This document shows positions 9,596 through 17,780 of a DNA stretch of 64,000 nt, piece after piece. A model generated the notes under the pieces. It was not told where the DNA came from. It did not search any database and was given only the letters and a program-made list of their open reading frames with translations. Source of the DNA: Gordonia sp. KTR9 (lineage in GTDB: Bacteria; Actinomycetota; Actinomycetes; Mycobacteriales; Mycobacteriaceae); NCBI RefSeq assembly GCF_000143885.2, contig NC_018581.1, forward strand, positions 4,154,001-4,218,000. Direction: 5' to 3'. Within the stretch, counting starts at the first letter, position 1. Each line of letters opens with the position of its first letter. The position numbers were made by a program, and so were the translations under genes.

Positions 9596-10716
9596 CCGGT
9601 TCCGCATCTGAACGCCCGATCGTCTTCGTCGCGCACACCGGCCAGGTCTCCGGGGCGGAGAAGGTGATGCTCGATCTGATCGACGTCGCGGTCGATCGTG
9701 GTCACCCCGTGCGGGTCGTCAGTCCCGACGGCCCGCTGCCCGGACGACTCCCGGCCGGGGTGGACCACGTGGCCATCCCCCCGCTCGGTCTGAGTGGGGA
9801 GCGCGGCCTGGCACGTCTCGCGGGTGCGGGCCGGCTCGTGCTCGATTGGATACGGGCCGGGCGCATCCTTCGCCGGGTATCACGGCCCGCCGGCACGTCG
9901 ACCATCGTCAACTCGTTGTTCGCACTCCCCGCCGCACGCATCGCGCGACCCGCGGGAAGGATCTCCTGGCTCGTGCACGACACCCTTTCGTCGGGCCGGC
10001 AACACGCGGTCGTCCGCGTCAGCGCACCGGTGATCAGGCGCGCGGTGGCGGTGTCGGAGGCGACCGCGGCACCTCTCACCGAACACGGTCTCCCGGTCGT
10101 CGTCGCCCACAACGGGGTGACCTGGCCGGTCCCCGCCCTCCCGACCGATCTGCACGACCCGCCGGTCGTCGGCATGCTGGCCCTGCTCACGCCCTGGAAG
10201 GGGCATGCCGTCGCGCTCGACGCCGTCGCCGCGCTACCGGATGTCGAACTCGAGTTCGCCGGCGGATCGTTCCCCGGCGACGCCGATCATGTTGCCGCAC
10301 TACGAGATCGGGCCGGAAAACCAGATCTCGCCGGCCGCGTCCGATTCCTCGGCCACACCGACCTGCGGACCGCGCTGCAGCGGTGGGATGTGGTGCTCTC
10401 GGCGAGCGTGACGCCGGAGGCCGGGCCGCTGTCGGTACTCGAGGCGATGGCCTTCGGAAAACCCGTGATCGGGACCGACCACGGCGGCACCACCGAGTTC
10501 CTGCGCAACGGTGCCGGGGTCCTCGTCCCGCCGTCGGATCCCCCCGCGCTCACCGCGGCGATCGGACGCGTCCTCGACGACGCCGACCTCCGCCGCGCGT
10601 TGATCGCAGAGGCTCGGCGCCGTATCGCGGACGGACACGACAAATCGGCGACCTTACCGCGTATGCTCGACGAGTTGTTGTCCGGCCGAGAAGAAGTCCG
10701 CGGCCGGCACCTGTGA
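9592..10716 (+). CDS. GT4-family glycosyltransferase
   Basis: The 374-residue product starts at the ATGA overlapping the flippase stop. Visible motifs are VFVAHTGQVSGAEKVMLDLI (donor loop), VVVAHNGV, VVGMLALLTPWKGHAVALDA (interdomain linker), RVRFLGHTDLRTALQRWDVVL, and the E-x7-E region SVTPEAGPLSVLEAMAFGKPVIGTDHGGTTEFL. These mark a GT-B family 4 enzyme acting in the cytoplasm on the polysaccharide repeat unit. A 35-base gap follows before the glycoside hydrolase. Confidence 0.87.
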   Translation: MTGSASERPIVFVAHTGQVSGAEKVMLDLIDVAVDRGHPVRVVSPDGPLPGRLPAGVDHVAIPPLGLSGERGLARLAGAGRLVLDWIRAGRILRRVSRPAGTSTIVNSLFALPAARIARPAGRISWLVHDTLSSGRQHAVVRVSAPVIRRAVAVSEATAAPLTEHGLPVVVAHNGVTWPVPALPTDLHDPPVVGMLALLTPWKGHAVALDAVAALPDVELEFAGGSFPGDADHVAALRDRAGKPDLAGRVRFLGHTDLRTALQRWDVVLSASVTPEAGPLSVLEAMAFGKPVIGTDHGGTTEFLRNGAGVLVPPSDPPALTAAIGRVLDDADLRRALIAEARRRIADGHDKSATLPRMLDELLSGREEVRGRHL

Positions 10717-10751
10717 CGCGCGATGCGCATCTCGTCAGATAGGCACCATCC

Positions 10752-11843
10752 ATGACACGGTCCCTGCACGGTCGGGCCACCCGATCGGCACTCACGTACG
10801 TGTGCATCCTCGTTGCAACCCTCACCGCCATCGTATGGGTGCGCAGCGACGCCCATTCGGCACCGGCCGCGTGCTCACTCGCGGGTGGCGATCACAAGGT
10901 GGCGGCCTCCCCGGGAGCCGCTCTGCTCGCCGCGTCCGACGCCGATCTGAACCGAGAGCTGTCGGTGGCCAAGGATCTCGGCATGTGGGCGGTGCGCCTC
11001 GACGTCGACTGGTCGGTCGTCGAACCCCGCCGCGGCCAACGCAACTGGGCCCCCATCGACCGGGTGGTCAACGCCGTCGTCGCCCACGGCATGTGCCCGC
11101 TGGGCCTGGTGACCTACACCCCGTTGTGGGCGGCGCGCGCGTCCGACTTCCCGCGCAACAGTCACTACCGCCCGGCCGACCCCAACGTCTTCGCCTCCTT
11201 CGCCGCGGCGGCGGCGCAGCGGTACGCCGAATCGATAGCGGTCTGGGAGATCTGGAACGAGCCGAACCTGGCGAACTACTGGCTTCCGCGTGCGAACGCA
11301 GGAGAGTACGGCCGCCTGCTCGCCGCGTCGTACGCGGCCATCAAGAGCGCGGTCCCGGGCGCCGCGGTGGTCTCCGGTGGTCTCGCGCCGGGCGTCGACA
11401 ACGGCCGCGACATCGCGCCGTTGACATTCGTGCGCACCATGTACCAGAGCGGGTTCAACCGGTCTCTGGATGCGCTGGGCGTGCATCCCTACACCTATCC
11501 GGCGCTGCCCAACGACCCGGCCGCGGCGTCGTGGAGCACCGCGGCGCGGATGTGGGACATGCGCGATGTGATGGTCGCGGCGGGTGACGGCGACAAGAAG
11601 ATCTGGATGACCGAGTTCGGCGCGCCGACCGGTACCGGCACCAACGCGGTCTCCGAAGACGTTCAGGCGCAGAGCATCGCGATCGCCATCGGCGCCCAGA
11701 CCGACGCGCCGTGGCTGGGGCCGTTGTTCGTGTACTCGCTGCGGGACGCCGGCACCGACCCGAACAATCTCGAACACAACTTCGGACTGGTACGACGCGA
11801 CTGGTCTCCGAAGCAGGCGTACACGATGCTCGCGTCGCGATGA
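10752..11843 (+). CDS. Exported glycoside hydrolase, clan GH-A (GH5/GH39-like)
   Basis: The 363-residue product has an N-terminal signal or anchor (LTYVCILVATLTAIVWV, residues 15-31). It then carries a TIM-barrel with both clan-A catalytic glutamates: WEIWNEPN (acid/base Glu170) and WMTEFGAP (nucleophile Glu288). Other clan features are the early GMWAVRLDVDWSVVEP and LGVHPYTYP strands. It probably cleaves or trims the polymer made by this locus; the true substrate is unknown. Such hydrolases are common in Wzy-dependent loci. The ATG lies 35 bases after the preceding glycosyltransferase. Confidence 0.83.
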   Translation: MTRSLHGRATRSALTYVCILVATLTAIVWVRSDAHSAPAACSLAGGDHKVAASPGAALLAASDADLNRELSVAKDLGMWAVRLDVDWSVVEPRRGQRNWAPIDRVVNAVVAHGMCPLGLVTYTPLWAARASDFPRNSHYRPADPNVFASFAAAAAQRYAESIAVWEIWNEPNLANYWLPRANAGEYGRLLAASYAAIKSAVPGAAVVSGGLAPGVDNGRDIAPLTFVRTMYQSGFNRSLDALGVHPYTYPALPNDPAAASWSTAARMWDMRDVMVAAGDGDKKIWMTEFGAPTGTGTNAVSEDVQAQSIAIAIGAQTDAPWLGPLFVYSLRDAGTDPNNLEHNFGLVRRDWSPKQAYTMLASR

Positions 11844-11992
11844 CCGGCGAGATCGTCTGTCGCCCACACGCCACGCCCGTCCGCCTCGACCACCGTCATC
11901 CGGGTCGTTGGCTATGGTGAACTGACAGCTGATCGAGCACTGCAATGTCCGGGGATGGTCGGGGGGTATCCGACACCACAGGAGTTACGCGC

Positions 11993-13384
11993 GTGACCTC
12001 CAGCTTCGATGCCGCCGGGCGACGCGATGCGCCGCCCTCGGTCGACCTGTTCGGGCACTTCCGTGACCTCATCCGCGTAGCCGTCCCCGCGATCCTGATC
12101 GGCATCATCGTCGGCGCTTCGGTGTTCGCAATGCGGACCGCACTTGTCCCGAAGGAGTATTCGGCCACGGTCGTCACCGAGATCACGCCCGCCGGCACGA
12201 TCATCCCCGGCGACGCATTCGTCGAACAGCTGCGTGCCCCGTTCGTGGCGCTGTCCACCGACGAGAACGTCCTTCAGCAGGTGCTGACCCAAGTCGACAC
12301 CGGATGGACCCCAGGCGAGTTGAGCTCGCATGTCACCACGACTCCGGGCACCGCACCCACGCTCTTGGACTTCACCGCCACGGCGCCGACGAGCCAGCAG
12401 GCCGAGGACGTCGCCCGCGCGATGGTCACCGCCATCTCCGCCGCATCCCTCTCCACCCATGCGCGCGACATCACCCGGCAGATCGACCAGCTGCGCGCGC
12501 AGGTGACCGCCGAGCGCGTCCGCAACCGCGCGCTGCCCGACCGTAGTGACGCGAAGGTCGAATCGGACGCCACCCTCGCCGATCTGGACTCCCAGCTCAC
12601 CCGCCTGCAGAACTCGTCGACGGACACGCTGACGATCCTCGCGGCACCGTCGGCGAGCGAGATTCCCGTCAGTCCCAAGCCCGCACAGGAGGGCGCGGTC
12701 GCCGGGATCGCCGCGACGATCATCGCGGCCGAACTGCTGGTGCTGTTCCGTGGGCGGGTCGGCCGTAAACCGAATCCGATCTGGGCGCGCCGCGCCGCGC
12801 ACCGGTACGGCGCGCAACTCACCTACGGACGGCGAGGTGAACCGGCGTTGCCGTCGACGCTGCTGCCCGCGTTCGCACAGCGTCACCGCCGAGCACAGAT
12901 CGCACTGATCCTCACCGGTGAGCACGTCGACGCCGATCGCCTGGTCGGCGATCTCGTCCCGCCCGCGGACGACGCGGCGACCGGGCATCATCTGCGCGTC
13001 GCGCAGCACCCTCTCACCGACGCCTGGTGGCAGCGCGTCGACCCGGGAGACCTCACGCTCGCCGTCGTCGTCGTGTCGTCGTCCGGGCGCGATCGCAAGG
13101 CCGCCGACCAGGCCCTGTCCCAGCTCGCGACCATCGGGTCGACCCGACATCTGATCGTGCAGCGCACGGGGAAGCAACCTTCCGCGCCTGCCTTGTCCAG
13201 CCCCGCCGACGCGGTACCCGACGAGAGCGTCGGGGGCGAGACCGCCGGGGACAGCGCAGCATCCAGAACCGAGGCCGCCACACCCATGTCACCTGCCGCA
13301 TCGCATGACGATCCCGGAACGACGTCACACGATTCCGACCGGTTCCGAACCGCTTCGGGAGATGTGGGCAGCAATGCCCGGTGA
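11993..13384 (+). CDS. Wzz-like chain-length protein with degenerate C-terminal domain
   Basis: Starting at GTG 11993 behind AGGAG, the product is about 463 residues; ATG 11945 would add 16. It has two membrane helices (VAVPAILIGIIVGASVFAM near residue 30 and AVAGIAATIIAAELLVLF near residue 235) flanking an extracytoplasmic region with a coiled-coil stretch (RQIDQLRAQVTAERVRNRALPD). That is the polysaccharide co-polymerase layout. The cytoplasmic C-terminus keeps a tyrosine-kinase-like fold trace (LTLAVVVVSSSGRDRKAAD) but lacks a Walker A motif, then ends in a Ser/Asp/Thr-rich tail. It likely controls chain length without kinase activity. Confidence 0.8.
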   Translation: MTSSFDAAGRRDAPPSVDLFGHFRDLIRVAVPAILIGIIVGASVFAMRTALVPKEYSATVVTEITPAGTIIPGDAFVEQLRAPFVALSTDENVLQQVLTQVDTGWTPGELSSHVTTTPGTAPTLLDFTATAPTSQQAEDVARAMVTAISAASLSTHARDITRQIDQLRAQVTAERVRNRALPDRSDAKVESDATLADLDSQLTRLQNSSTDTLTILAAPSASEIPVSPKPAQEGAVAGIAATIIAAELLVLFRGRVGRKPNPIWARRAAHRYGAQLTYGRRGEPALPSTLLPAFAQRHRRAQIALILTGEHVDADRLVGDLVPPADDAATGHHLRVAQHPLTDAWWQRVDPGDLTLAVVVVSSSGRDRKAADQALSQLATIGSTRHLIVQRTGKQPSAPALSSPADAVPDESVGGETAGDSAASRTEAATPMSPAASHDDPGTTSHDSDRFRTASGDVGSNAR

Positions 13385-14480
13385 CCGCATCGCCGTCGTC
13401 CACGAACGACTCACCGAGATAGCCGGATCCGAGCACGTCGTCGAACAGCTGGCCGCGACGTGGCCACGCGTCGAGGTCCATGCGCCGATCGCCCGGCCCG
13501 CGGGTGTCCCGGCCGGGTTGACCGAGCCGCCGATCACCTCGTCGCTGAATCGTGCCTACCGCCTGCTCGGTGAACGCAGCTACGCGCCGCTGCTCCCGCT
13601 GATGCCGCTGGCGTTCCGGCGGATGCCGTTACGGGATGCCGACGCGGTCGTCACCAGCCATCACGCCTTCGCCACGCAGGCGGTGCACGCGACGCAGGCC
13701 CCCGTCATCGCCTACGTGCACAGTCCGGCCCGCTGGGCGTGGGACCCGTCGCTGCGGGCCGGCGAAGGCGGTGGCGCCGCCGGCGCCGCGATCCTGTCGG
13801 CGCTGTCGGTCGCCGCCCGGCGCTGTGAGGTCGGGGCCGCTCCCCGCCTGCACACCGTCGTCGCGAATTCCTCCGCGGTCGCCGAGCGCATCCGCGAGCA
13901 CTGGGGACGCGAGTCGGTCGTCGTGCACCCACCGGTCGACCTCGACGGCTTCACCCCCGATCCCGCCGTCCCCCGCGAGGACTTCTACCTCCTCGCCGGC
14001 CGGCTGGTCCCGTACAAGCGGCCCGACCTCGCGATCGCGGCCGCCGCCCGCGCCGACGTCCGCCTCGTGGTCGCCGGGGACGGCCGGGCCATGGAGCAGT
14101 GCCGAGAACTCGCCGGGCCGAAGACGACGTTCCTCGGCCGCGTCCCCCACGACACCCTGCTGAACCTGCATCGCAGCGCCCGGGCGGTCCTGATGCCGGG
14201 GATCGAGGATTTCGGGATCGTGCCCGTCGAGGCGATGGCCACCGGCACCCCCGTCATCGCGCTCGGGGAGGGCGGCGCGCTCGACACCGTCGTGCCCGGC
14301 TCGACCGGTCTGCTCATCGAGCCCGGCAGCGACGACGAGATCGTCGAGCGTCTGGCGGCCTCGTTGCGCAACTTCGACGTCGACGACTACGACCGTTCCG
14401 AGATCCGGGCCTGGGCTGAACGATTCCGGCGCGAACGGTTCCGCGACGAGATGCGCGAGGTCGTCGATGCGGCGATCTAG
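13374..14480 (+). CDS. GT4-family glycosyltransferase (WbaZ-like)
   Basis: Starting at ATG 13374 (MPGDRIAVVHERL), the product is 368 residues; ATG 13362 is an alternative. Motifs are VVHERLTEIAGSEHVVEQL, VIAYVHSPARWAWD, VVANSSAVAERI, DFYLLAGRLVPYKRPDLAIAA and the E-x7-E region MPGIEDFGIVPVEAMATGTPVIALGEGGALDTV. The HSPARWAWD and EDFGIVPVEAMA stretches resemble WbaZ-type mannosyltransferases, though specificity is not certain. It overlaps the Wzz-like gene by 11 bases and the next gene by 14, so the block is translationally coupled. Confidence 0.85.
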   Translation: MPGDRIAVVHERLTEIAGSEHVVEQLAATWPRVEVHAPIARPAGVPAGLTEPPITSSLNRAYRLLGERSYAPLLPLMPLAFRRMPLRDADAVVTSHHAFATQAVHATQAPVIAYVHSPARWAWDPSLRAGEGGGAAGAAILSALSVAARRCEVGAAPRLHTVVANSSAVAERIREHWGRESVVVHPPVDLDGFTPDPAVPREDFYLLAGRLVPYKRPDLAIAAAARADVRLVVAGDGRAMEQCRELAGPKTTFLGRVPHDTLLNLHRSARAVLMPGIEDFGIVPVEAMATGTPVIALGEGGALDTVVPGSTGLLIEPGSDDEIVERLAASLRNFDVDDYDRSEIRAWAERFRRERFRDEMREVVDAAI

Positions 14481-15738
14481 GAACCCCGGGGCAGCCGGGC
14501 TCCAGCGCGCGTCCGTACTGGACCGTGCGCTGGCCACGTCCCGCACGATCTCGGTGACCGGTCCGATGGCGCCGCTGGACCTCGATGTCATCCGCAGCCG
14601 CCTGGCACGGGCCTGGACGCCGAACTCGAGACTCAGCCTCGTCCCCGACCCGGCGTCGGCCGCCTGGGCGCACGACGTCGAGACCCGGCCACAGGTGTGC
14701 AAACGTCCCGACCTCGCCGACCTGCCGGTCGGCGACATCATGACGCACCTGCGCAATCGTCCCGAACCGCTGCCCCGGCTCGAGGTGCTGGTGTGCGGGC
14801 AGTGGCTGGTCATCGACCACACCCACGGGATGGGTGACGGCCGCCTCGGCGTCGAACAGATCGCCGGTGTGGCCAGCCGCCATGAGTTCCCGATGACCGA
14901 ACGCTTCGAACGGTCGTTGCCGTCCGCCGCGGCGTGGCAGGCACTGCGCCGACATGTGCTGCGTCATCCGCGACGTCTCCGCGACATCGTGCGCCTGCGC
15001 GCAGCCAACGCCGCGCCGCCCACCGACGCACCGCTGCGCACGATCACCGACTGGCGCTCCACCCGCTGTGCCGTCACCGCCGCCATGCGCCCGTGCCAGA
15101 CGGCCGAACTCAAGCGGGCGATCGCCGACACGGGCGTCCGGATGTCGTCGGCGGCGGTGACCGTCGGACTGTGGCGCGCCGCGCTGGCCGCGCAGGGCGT
15201 CCCCCTCGACGACCGCACCCAGATCCTCTTCGACTGCCGCCGCTATCTCGACGCCGAGCACGCCGAGGACCACGGGAACTTCGCCGTGGGCATCCCGCTG
15301 CTCTTCCCGCCCGACGCGACGCCGATGGAGATCGGGGACCGTATCCGCGCGGTCGCCGAATCCGGCTGGCCCGCGGCCATCCTGGCTGCCGGTGAACTGC
15401 GGATGCGGCTGCGCCCGTCGACACCGGGCGAGGGCACGGTCCCATCCCGGGTCGAGGTGCCCGACCGGTTGCGCCTGTCGGTCAGCGATCTGGGCCGCGT
15501 CGGGATCTTCGGCGACCTGCCGTGGGAGCCCGCATCGGCGTCGCACCACCTGTTCGCCTACGTCGAACCGGACGGGCCGGACGCGGCGAGCATGCTCGTC
15601 AGCGAGATCGACGGTTCACGGAGCTTCACGACGACGTTCTGCAGCGACTTCGTCGGGCGCCCGGTGATCGAAGCGGCCCTCGACCACCTCTGTGAGGATC
15701 CGGTGTCGCTGCTGGATCGACTGCTCACACGGTCATGA
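14467..15738 (+). CDS. Stand-alone condensation-domain-like acyltransferase
   Basis: This 423-residue soluble protein has the overall build of the condensation/PapA/wax-ester-synthase superfamily. The active-site motif is HTHGMGDG (residues 118-125), where His120-xxx-Asp124-Gly fits HHxxxDG with the first His replaced. A later region DRTQILFDCRRYLDAEHAEDHGNFAVGIPLLF resembles the part of the fold that faces the solvent channel. No carrier-protein or adenylation domain is attached. Its place among glycosyltransferases, coupled by short overlaps on both sides, suggests acylation of the polysaccharide or its lipid-linked precursor. That role is inferred from position only. Confidence 0.65.
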   Translation: MRRSRNPGAAGLQRASVLDRALATSRTISVTGPMAPLDLDVIRSRLARAWTPNSRLSLVPDPASAAWAHDVETRPQVCKRPDLADLPVGDIMTHLRNRPEPLPRLEVLVCGQWLVIDHTHGMGDGRLGVEQIAGVASRHEFPMTERFERSLPSAAAWQALRRHVLRHPRRLRDIVRLRAANAAPPTDAPLRTITDWRSTRCAVTAAMRPCQTAELKRAIADTGVRMSSAAVTVGLWRAALAAQGVPLDDRTQILFDCRRYLDAEHAEDHGNFAVGIPLLFPPDATPMEIGDRIRAVAESGWPAAILAAGELRMRLRPSTPGEGTVPSRVEVPDRLRLSVSDLGRVGIFGDLPWEPASASHHLFAYVEPDGPDAASMLVSEIDGSRSFTTTFCSDFVGRPVIEAALDHLCEDPVSLLDRLLTRS

Positions 15739-16946
15739 CGGTGGCGTCGCGGCACGTCGGGCGCACGCCCGTGCTCGTGGCCCTCCTCGTCGTCACCGTC
15801 CTGGTCGCCGCCGCGTGCTCGTCGGCTCCCGGTCCTGCCTCCGACGGCGGGTCGCGAGAGTTCGCGGCACCGGTCGGGGCATCGGCGGGCGACCTCGTCG
15901 GCGCACCGGTACCGACCGACGCCTACATCGCGCTGCGGCGCCTCGTCGATCGCACCGTTCGCTTCCGCTATCTGTCGACCGATCCGGCCGGCGATCGACT
16001 GGTTCCGGTCTCGGCCGCGGCCTTCGTGCCGCGCGGCCGCGCACCGGCTGGTGGCTGGGAGATCCTGGCGGTCGGGCACCCGACGACCGGCACCGCGGGC
16101 AACTGTGCCCCCTCGCTCTACGGGAACCTGCTGGGCACCATCGGTCTCATCGCGTCCCTGCTCGAGCAGGGTTTCGTCGTCGTGCAGACCGACTACCAGG
16201 GACTCGGAACCCCTGGACCCCACCGCTACCTCGACCCGGCGCCGGCAGCAGACAACATCATCGATTCGGTCCGGGCTACCCGCACGGTCGTCGACGGCAC
16301 GAGCGACCGGTGGTGGGGTTTCGGGGTGTCGCAGGGCGGTCATGCGGTGTTCCACGCCAACGAGATCGCGGACACCTACGGTCGTGGGCTACGCCTGCGC
16401 GGCACGGTGAGCATGAGTCCCGCGCTCGACGTCGCGCCGCTGGCGGACTCGATGGCCGCCGGCACCCTCACGCCCGAGCAGATCGCGTTCCTCCCGCTCG
16501 TACTGACCGGGCTGAAGACGATCCACCCCGAACTGGTCATCGACGACTACGTCCACGGACCGCTGCAACAGGCCTTCGGGGTGTTCCTCGAGTGCAACGA
16601 CGCCGCGCTCGTGCAGAAACAGGCCGTCGTCGAACGGACCCGACCCGAGGACTACCGGCCGGTCGACGACGCGGCCACCGAGGCCCTCCGGACGTGGCTG
16701 CGCGAGGTGAGTCTGCCCCGGGGGCGGGCATCGGCCCCGATGCTCGTGGCCTACAGCGACTCCGACGATGTCATCCCGGCCCCGTGGACCGCGGCGGCCA
16801 TCGACCGGGCCTGCCGTCTGGGTGATGACATCACTGCGCTCAGGGTCAGCAACCAGGCGCACGGCATACTCGACATCGGTTCCGCGGCCACCGACTGGGT
16901 CGGCGCCGTGCGATCAGGACAGCGACCGCCGAACACGTGCGCGTGA
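15735..16946 (+). CDS. Secreted lipase/esterase-family lipoprotein
   Basis: The 403-residue product has a signal peptide with lipobox VAAAC (Cys28). The alpha/beta-hydrolase core carries GVSQGG (Ser199), an acid in the SDSDDVIPAPW stretch and a late NQAHGILD histidine, matching the secretory lipase (LIP) family. Conserved TDYQGLGTPGPHRYLDP is also typical. It is coupled to the acyltransferase by an ATGA overlap. An acyltransferase and an extracytoplasmic esterase in tandem suggest addition and removal of acyl groups on the same envelope polymer, but a general lipase role is equally possible. Confidence 0.82.
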   Translation: MTVASRHVGRTPVLVALLVVTVLVAAACSSAPGPASDGGSREFAAPVGASAGDLVGAPVPTDAYIALRRLVDRTVRFRYLSTDPAGDRLVPVSAAAFVPRGRAPAGGWEILAVGHPTTGTAGNCAPSLYGNLLGTIGLIASLLEQGFVVVQTDYQGLGTPGPHRYLDPAPAADNIIDSVRATRTVVDGTSDRWWGFGVSQGGHAVFHANEIADTYGRGLRLRGTVSMSPALDVAPLADSMAAGTLTPEQIAFLPLVLTGLKTIHPELVIDDYVHGPLQQAFGVFLECNDAALVQKQAVVERTRPEDYRPVDDAATEALRTWLREVSLPRGRASAPMLVAYSDSDDVIPAPWTAAAIDRACRLGDDITALRVSNQAHGILDIGSAATDWVGAVRSGQRPPNTCA

Positions 16947-16991
16947 GCTGGATGTTCTGCCCGGTCGAACCGGGCTGCGAGAGGAGTGACG

Positions 16992-17660
16992 ATGAGCGCG
17001 AGCACCGAGGACGGTGACAACACGGTGAACCCCGTCGACGACCCCACTCCCGACTCCGAGACGACCGCGGACGCCGACCAGCTGGCCGCGCTCTTCGACA
17101 CCTCACCCGAGGCCGGCCTTCTCGCCGTGCTCGAGGCGGTCCGCGGGCGCAATCCCGACATGGCCAAATCGCTCCACGCGGTCCTGTCCGATCCCGAGCG
17201 CATGCGCGCCCTGAAGGACAGCGGGCTCCTCGACGACCCGCCGACCCACGGCCTCGACGAGACCATCCGACTCACGATCGACGCCGTGGGTGTTCCGCAT
17301 GTCGCCGTCAATCTCATCACCCCTGAGGAACAGGCAACTGCAGCGATCGCGTTCCGGTCCGGGACACCCGACGGCCCCAGCACCCGGACGCTGGTCAACT
17401 CGCTCTGCGTCCTTCCGGTGGTCAGCGGCTCACCCCTCATCATCGACGACATCGCCGACCACGCCCTCCTCGCCGACCACCCGACCGCCGTCAGCGGCGA
17501 GGTGACCGCCTACCTGGGCATCCCGCTCGCCGACGACGACGGACATGTCATCGGTACGTTCTGCGCCTGGGATTCCGAACCGCATCACTGGTCCTCCGCG
17601 GAGGTACAGCTCATGTCCGATCTCTCGATCCTGGTCCAGGAGCTCATCTTCGGGAAGTGA
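16992..17660 (+). CDS. GAF-domain protein
   Basis: The ATG at 16992 follows GAGGAG by five bases and gives 222 residues. After an acidic Ser/Thr/Asp-rich N-terminus of about 45 residues and a helical stretch (DPERMRALKDSGLLDDPP), residues 80-220 form a GAF-like sensor fold: LDETIRLTIDAVGVPHVAVNLITPEEQ, NSLCVLPVVSGSPLIIDDIAD, and YLGIPLADDDGHVIGTFCAWD. No output domain is attached. GAF proteins of this kind bind small ligands or chromophores. It sits between the lipase gene and the priming transferase, and its role is unknown. Confidence 0.78.
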   Translation: MSASTEDGDNTVNPVDDPTPDSETTADADQLAALFDTSPEAGLLAVLEAVRGRNPDMAKSLHAVLSDPERMRALKDSGLLDDPPTHGLDETIRLTIDAVGVPHVAVNLITPEEQATAAIAFRSGTPDGPSTRTLVNSLCVLPVVSGSPLIIDDIADHALLADHPTAVSGEVTAYLGIPLADDDGHVIGTFCAWDSEPHHWSSAEVQLMSDLSILVQELIFGK

Positions 17661-17746
17661 GCGCCTCCTGACCCCTCTGACCTGCCGTGGAGCAACCGGT
17701 GCCCAACACGTGCCCGGTAGGCGCACGCGAGACGGTCCGGTGCACC

Positions 17747-17752
17747 TACAAT
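17747..17752 (+). promoter_or_regulatory. Putative -10 element before the priming transferase
   Basis: TACAAT lies about 30 bases ahead of the priming-transferase start. The 120-base gap before that gene contains no ORF. I could not find a convincing -35 hexamer at 16-18 bases, so this is a weak call based on the -10 match and its position. Confidence 0.35.
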
Positions 17753-17780
17753 CGTCGGCACGGGGGGCTGTTCGGATGGA

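Noticed and set aside
15735..16946. Lipase as a thioesterase or editing enzyme for the NRPS clusters
   Set aside because: It has a signal peptide and lipobox, so it acts outside the cytoplasm, and it is coupled to the polysaccharide genes instead.
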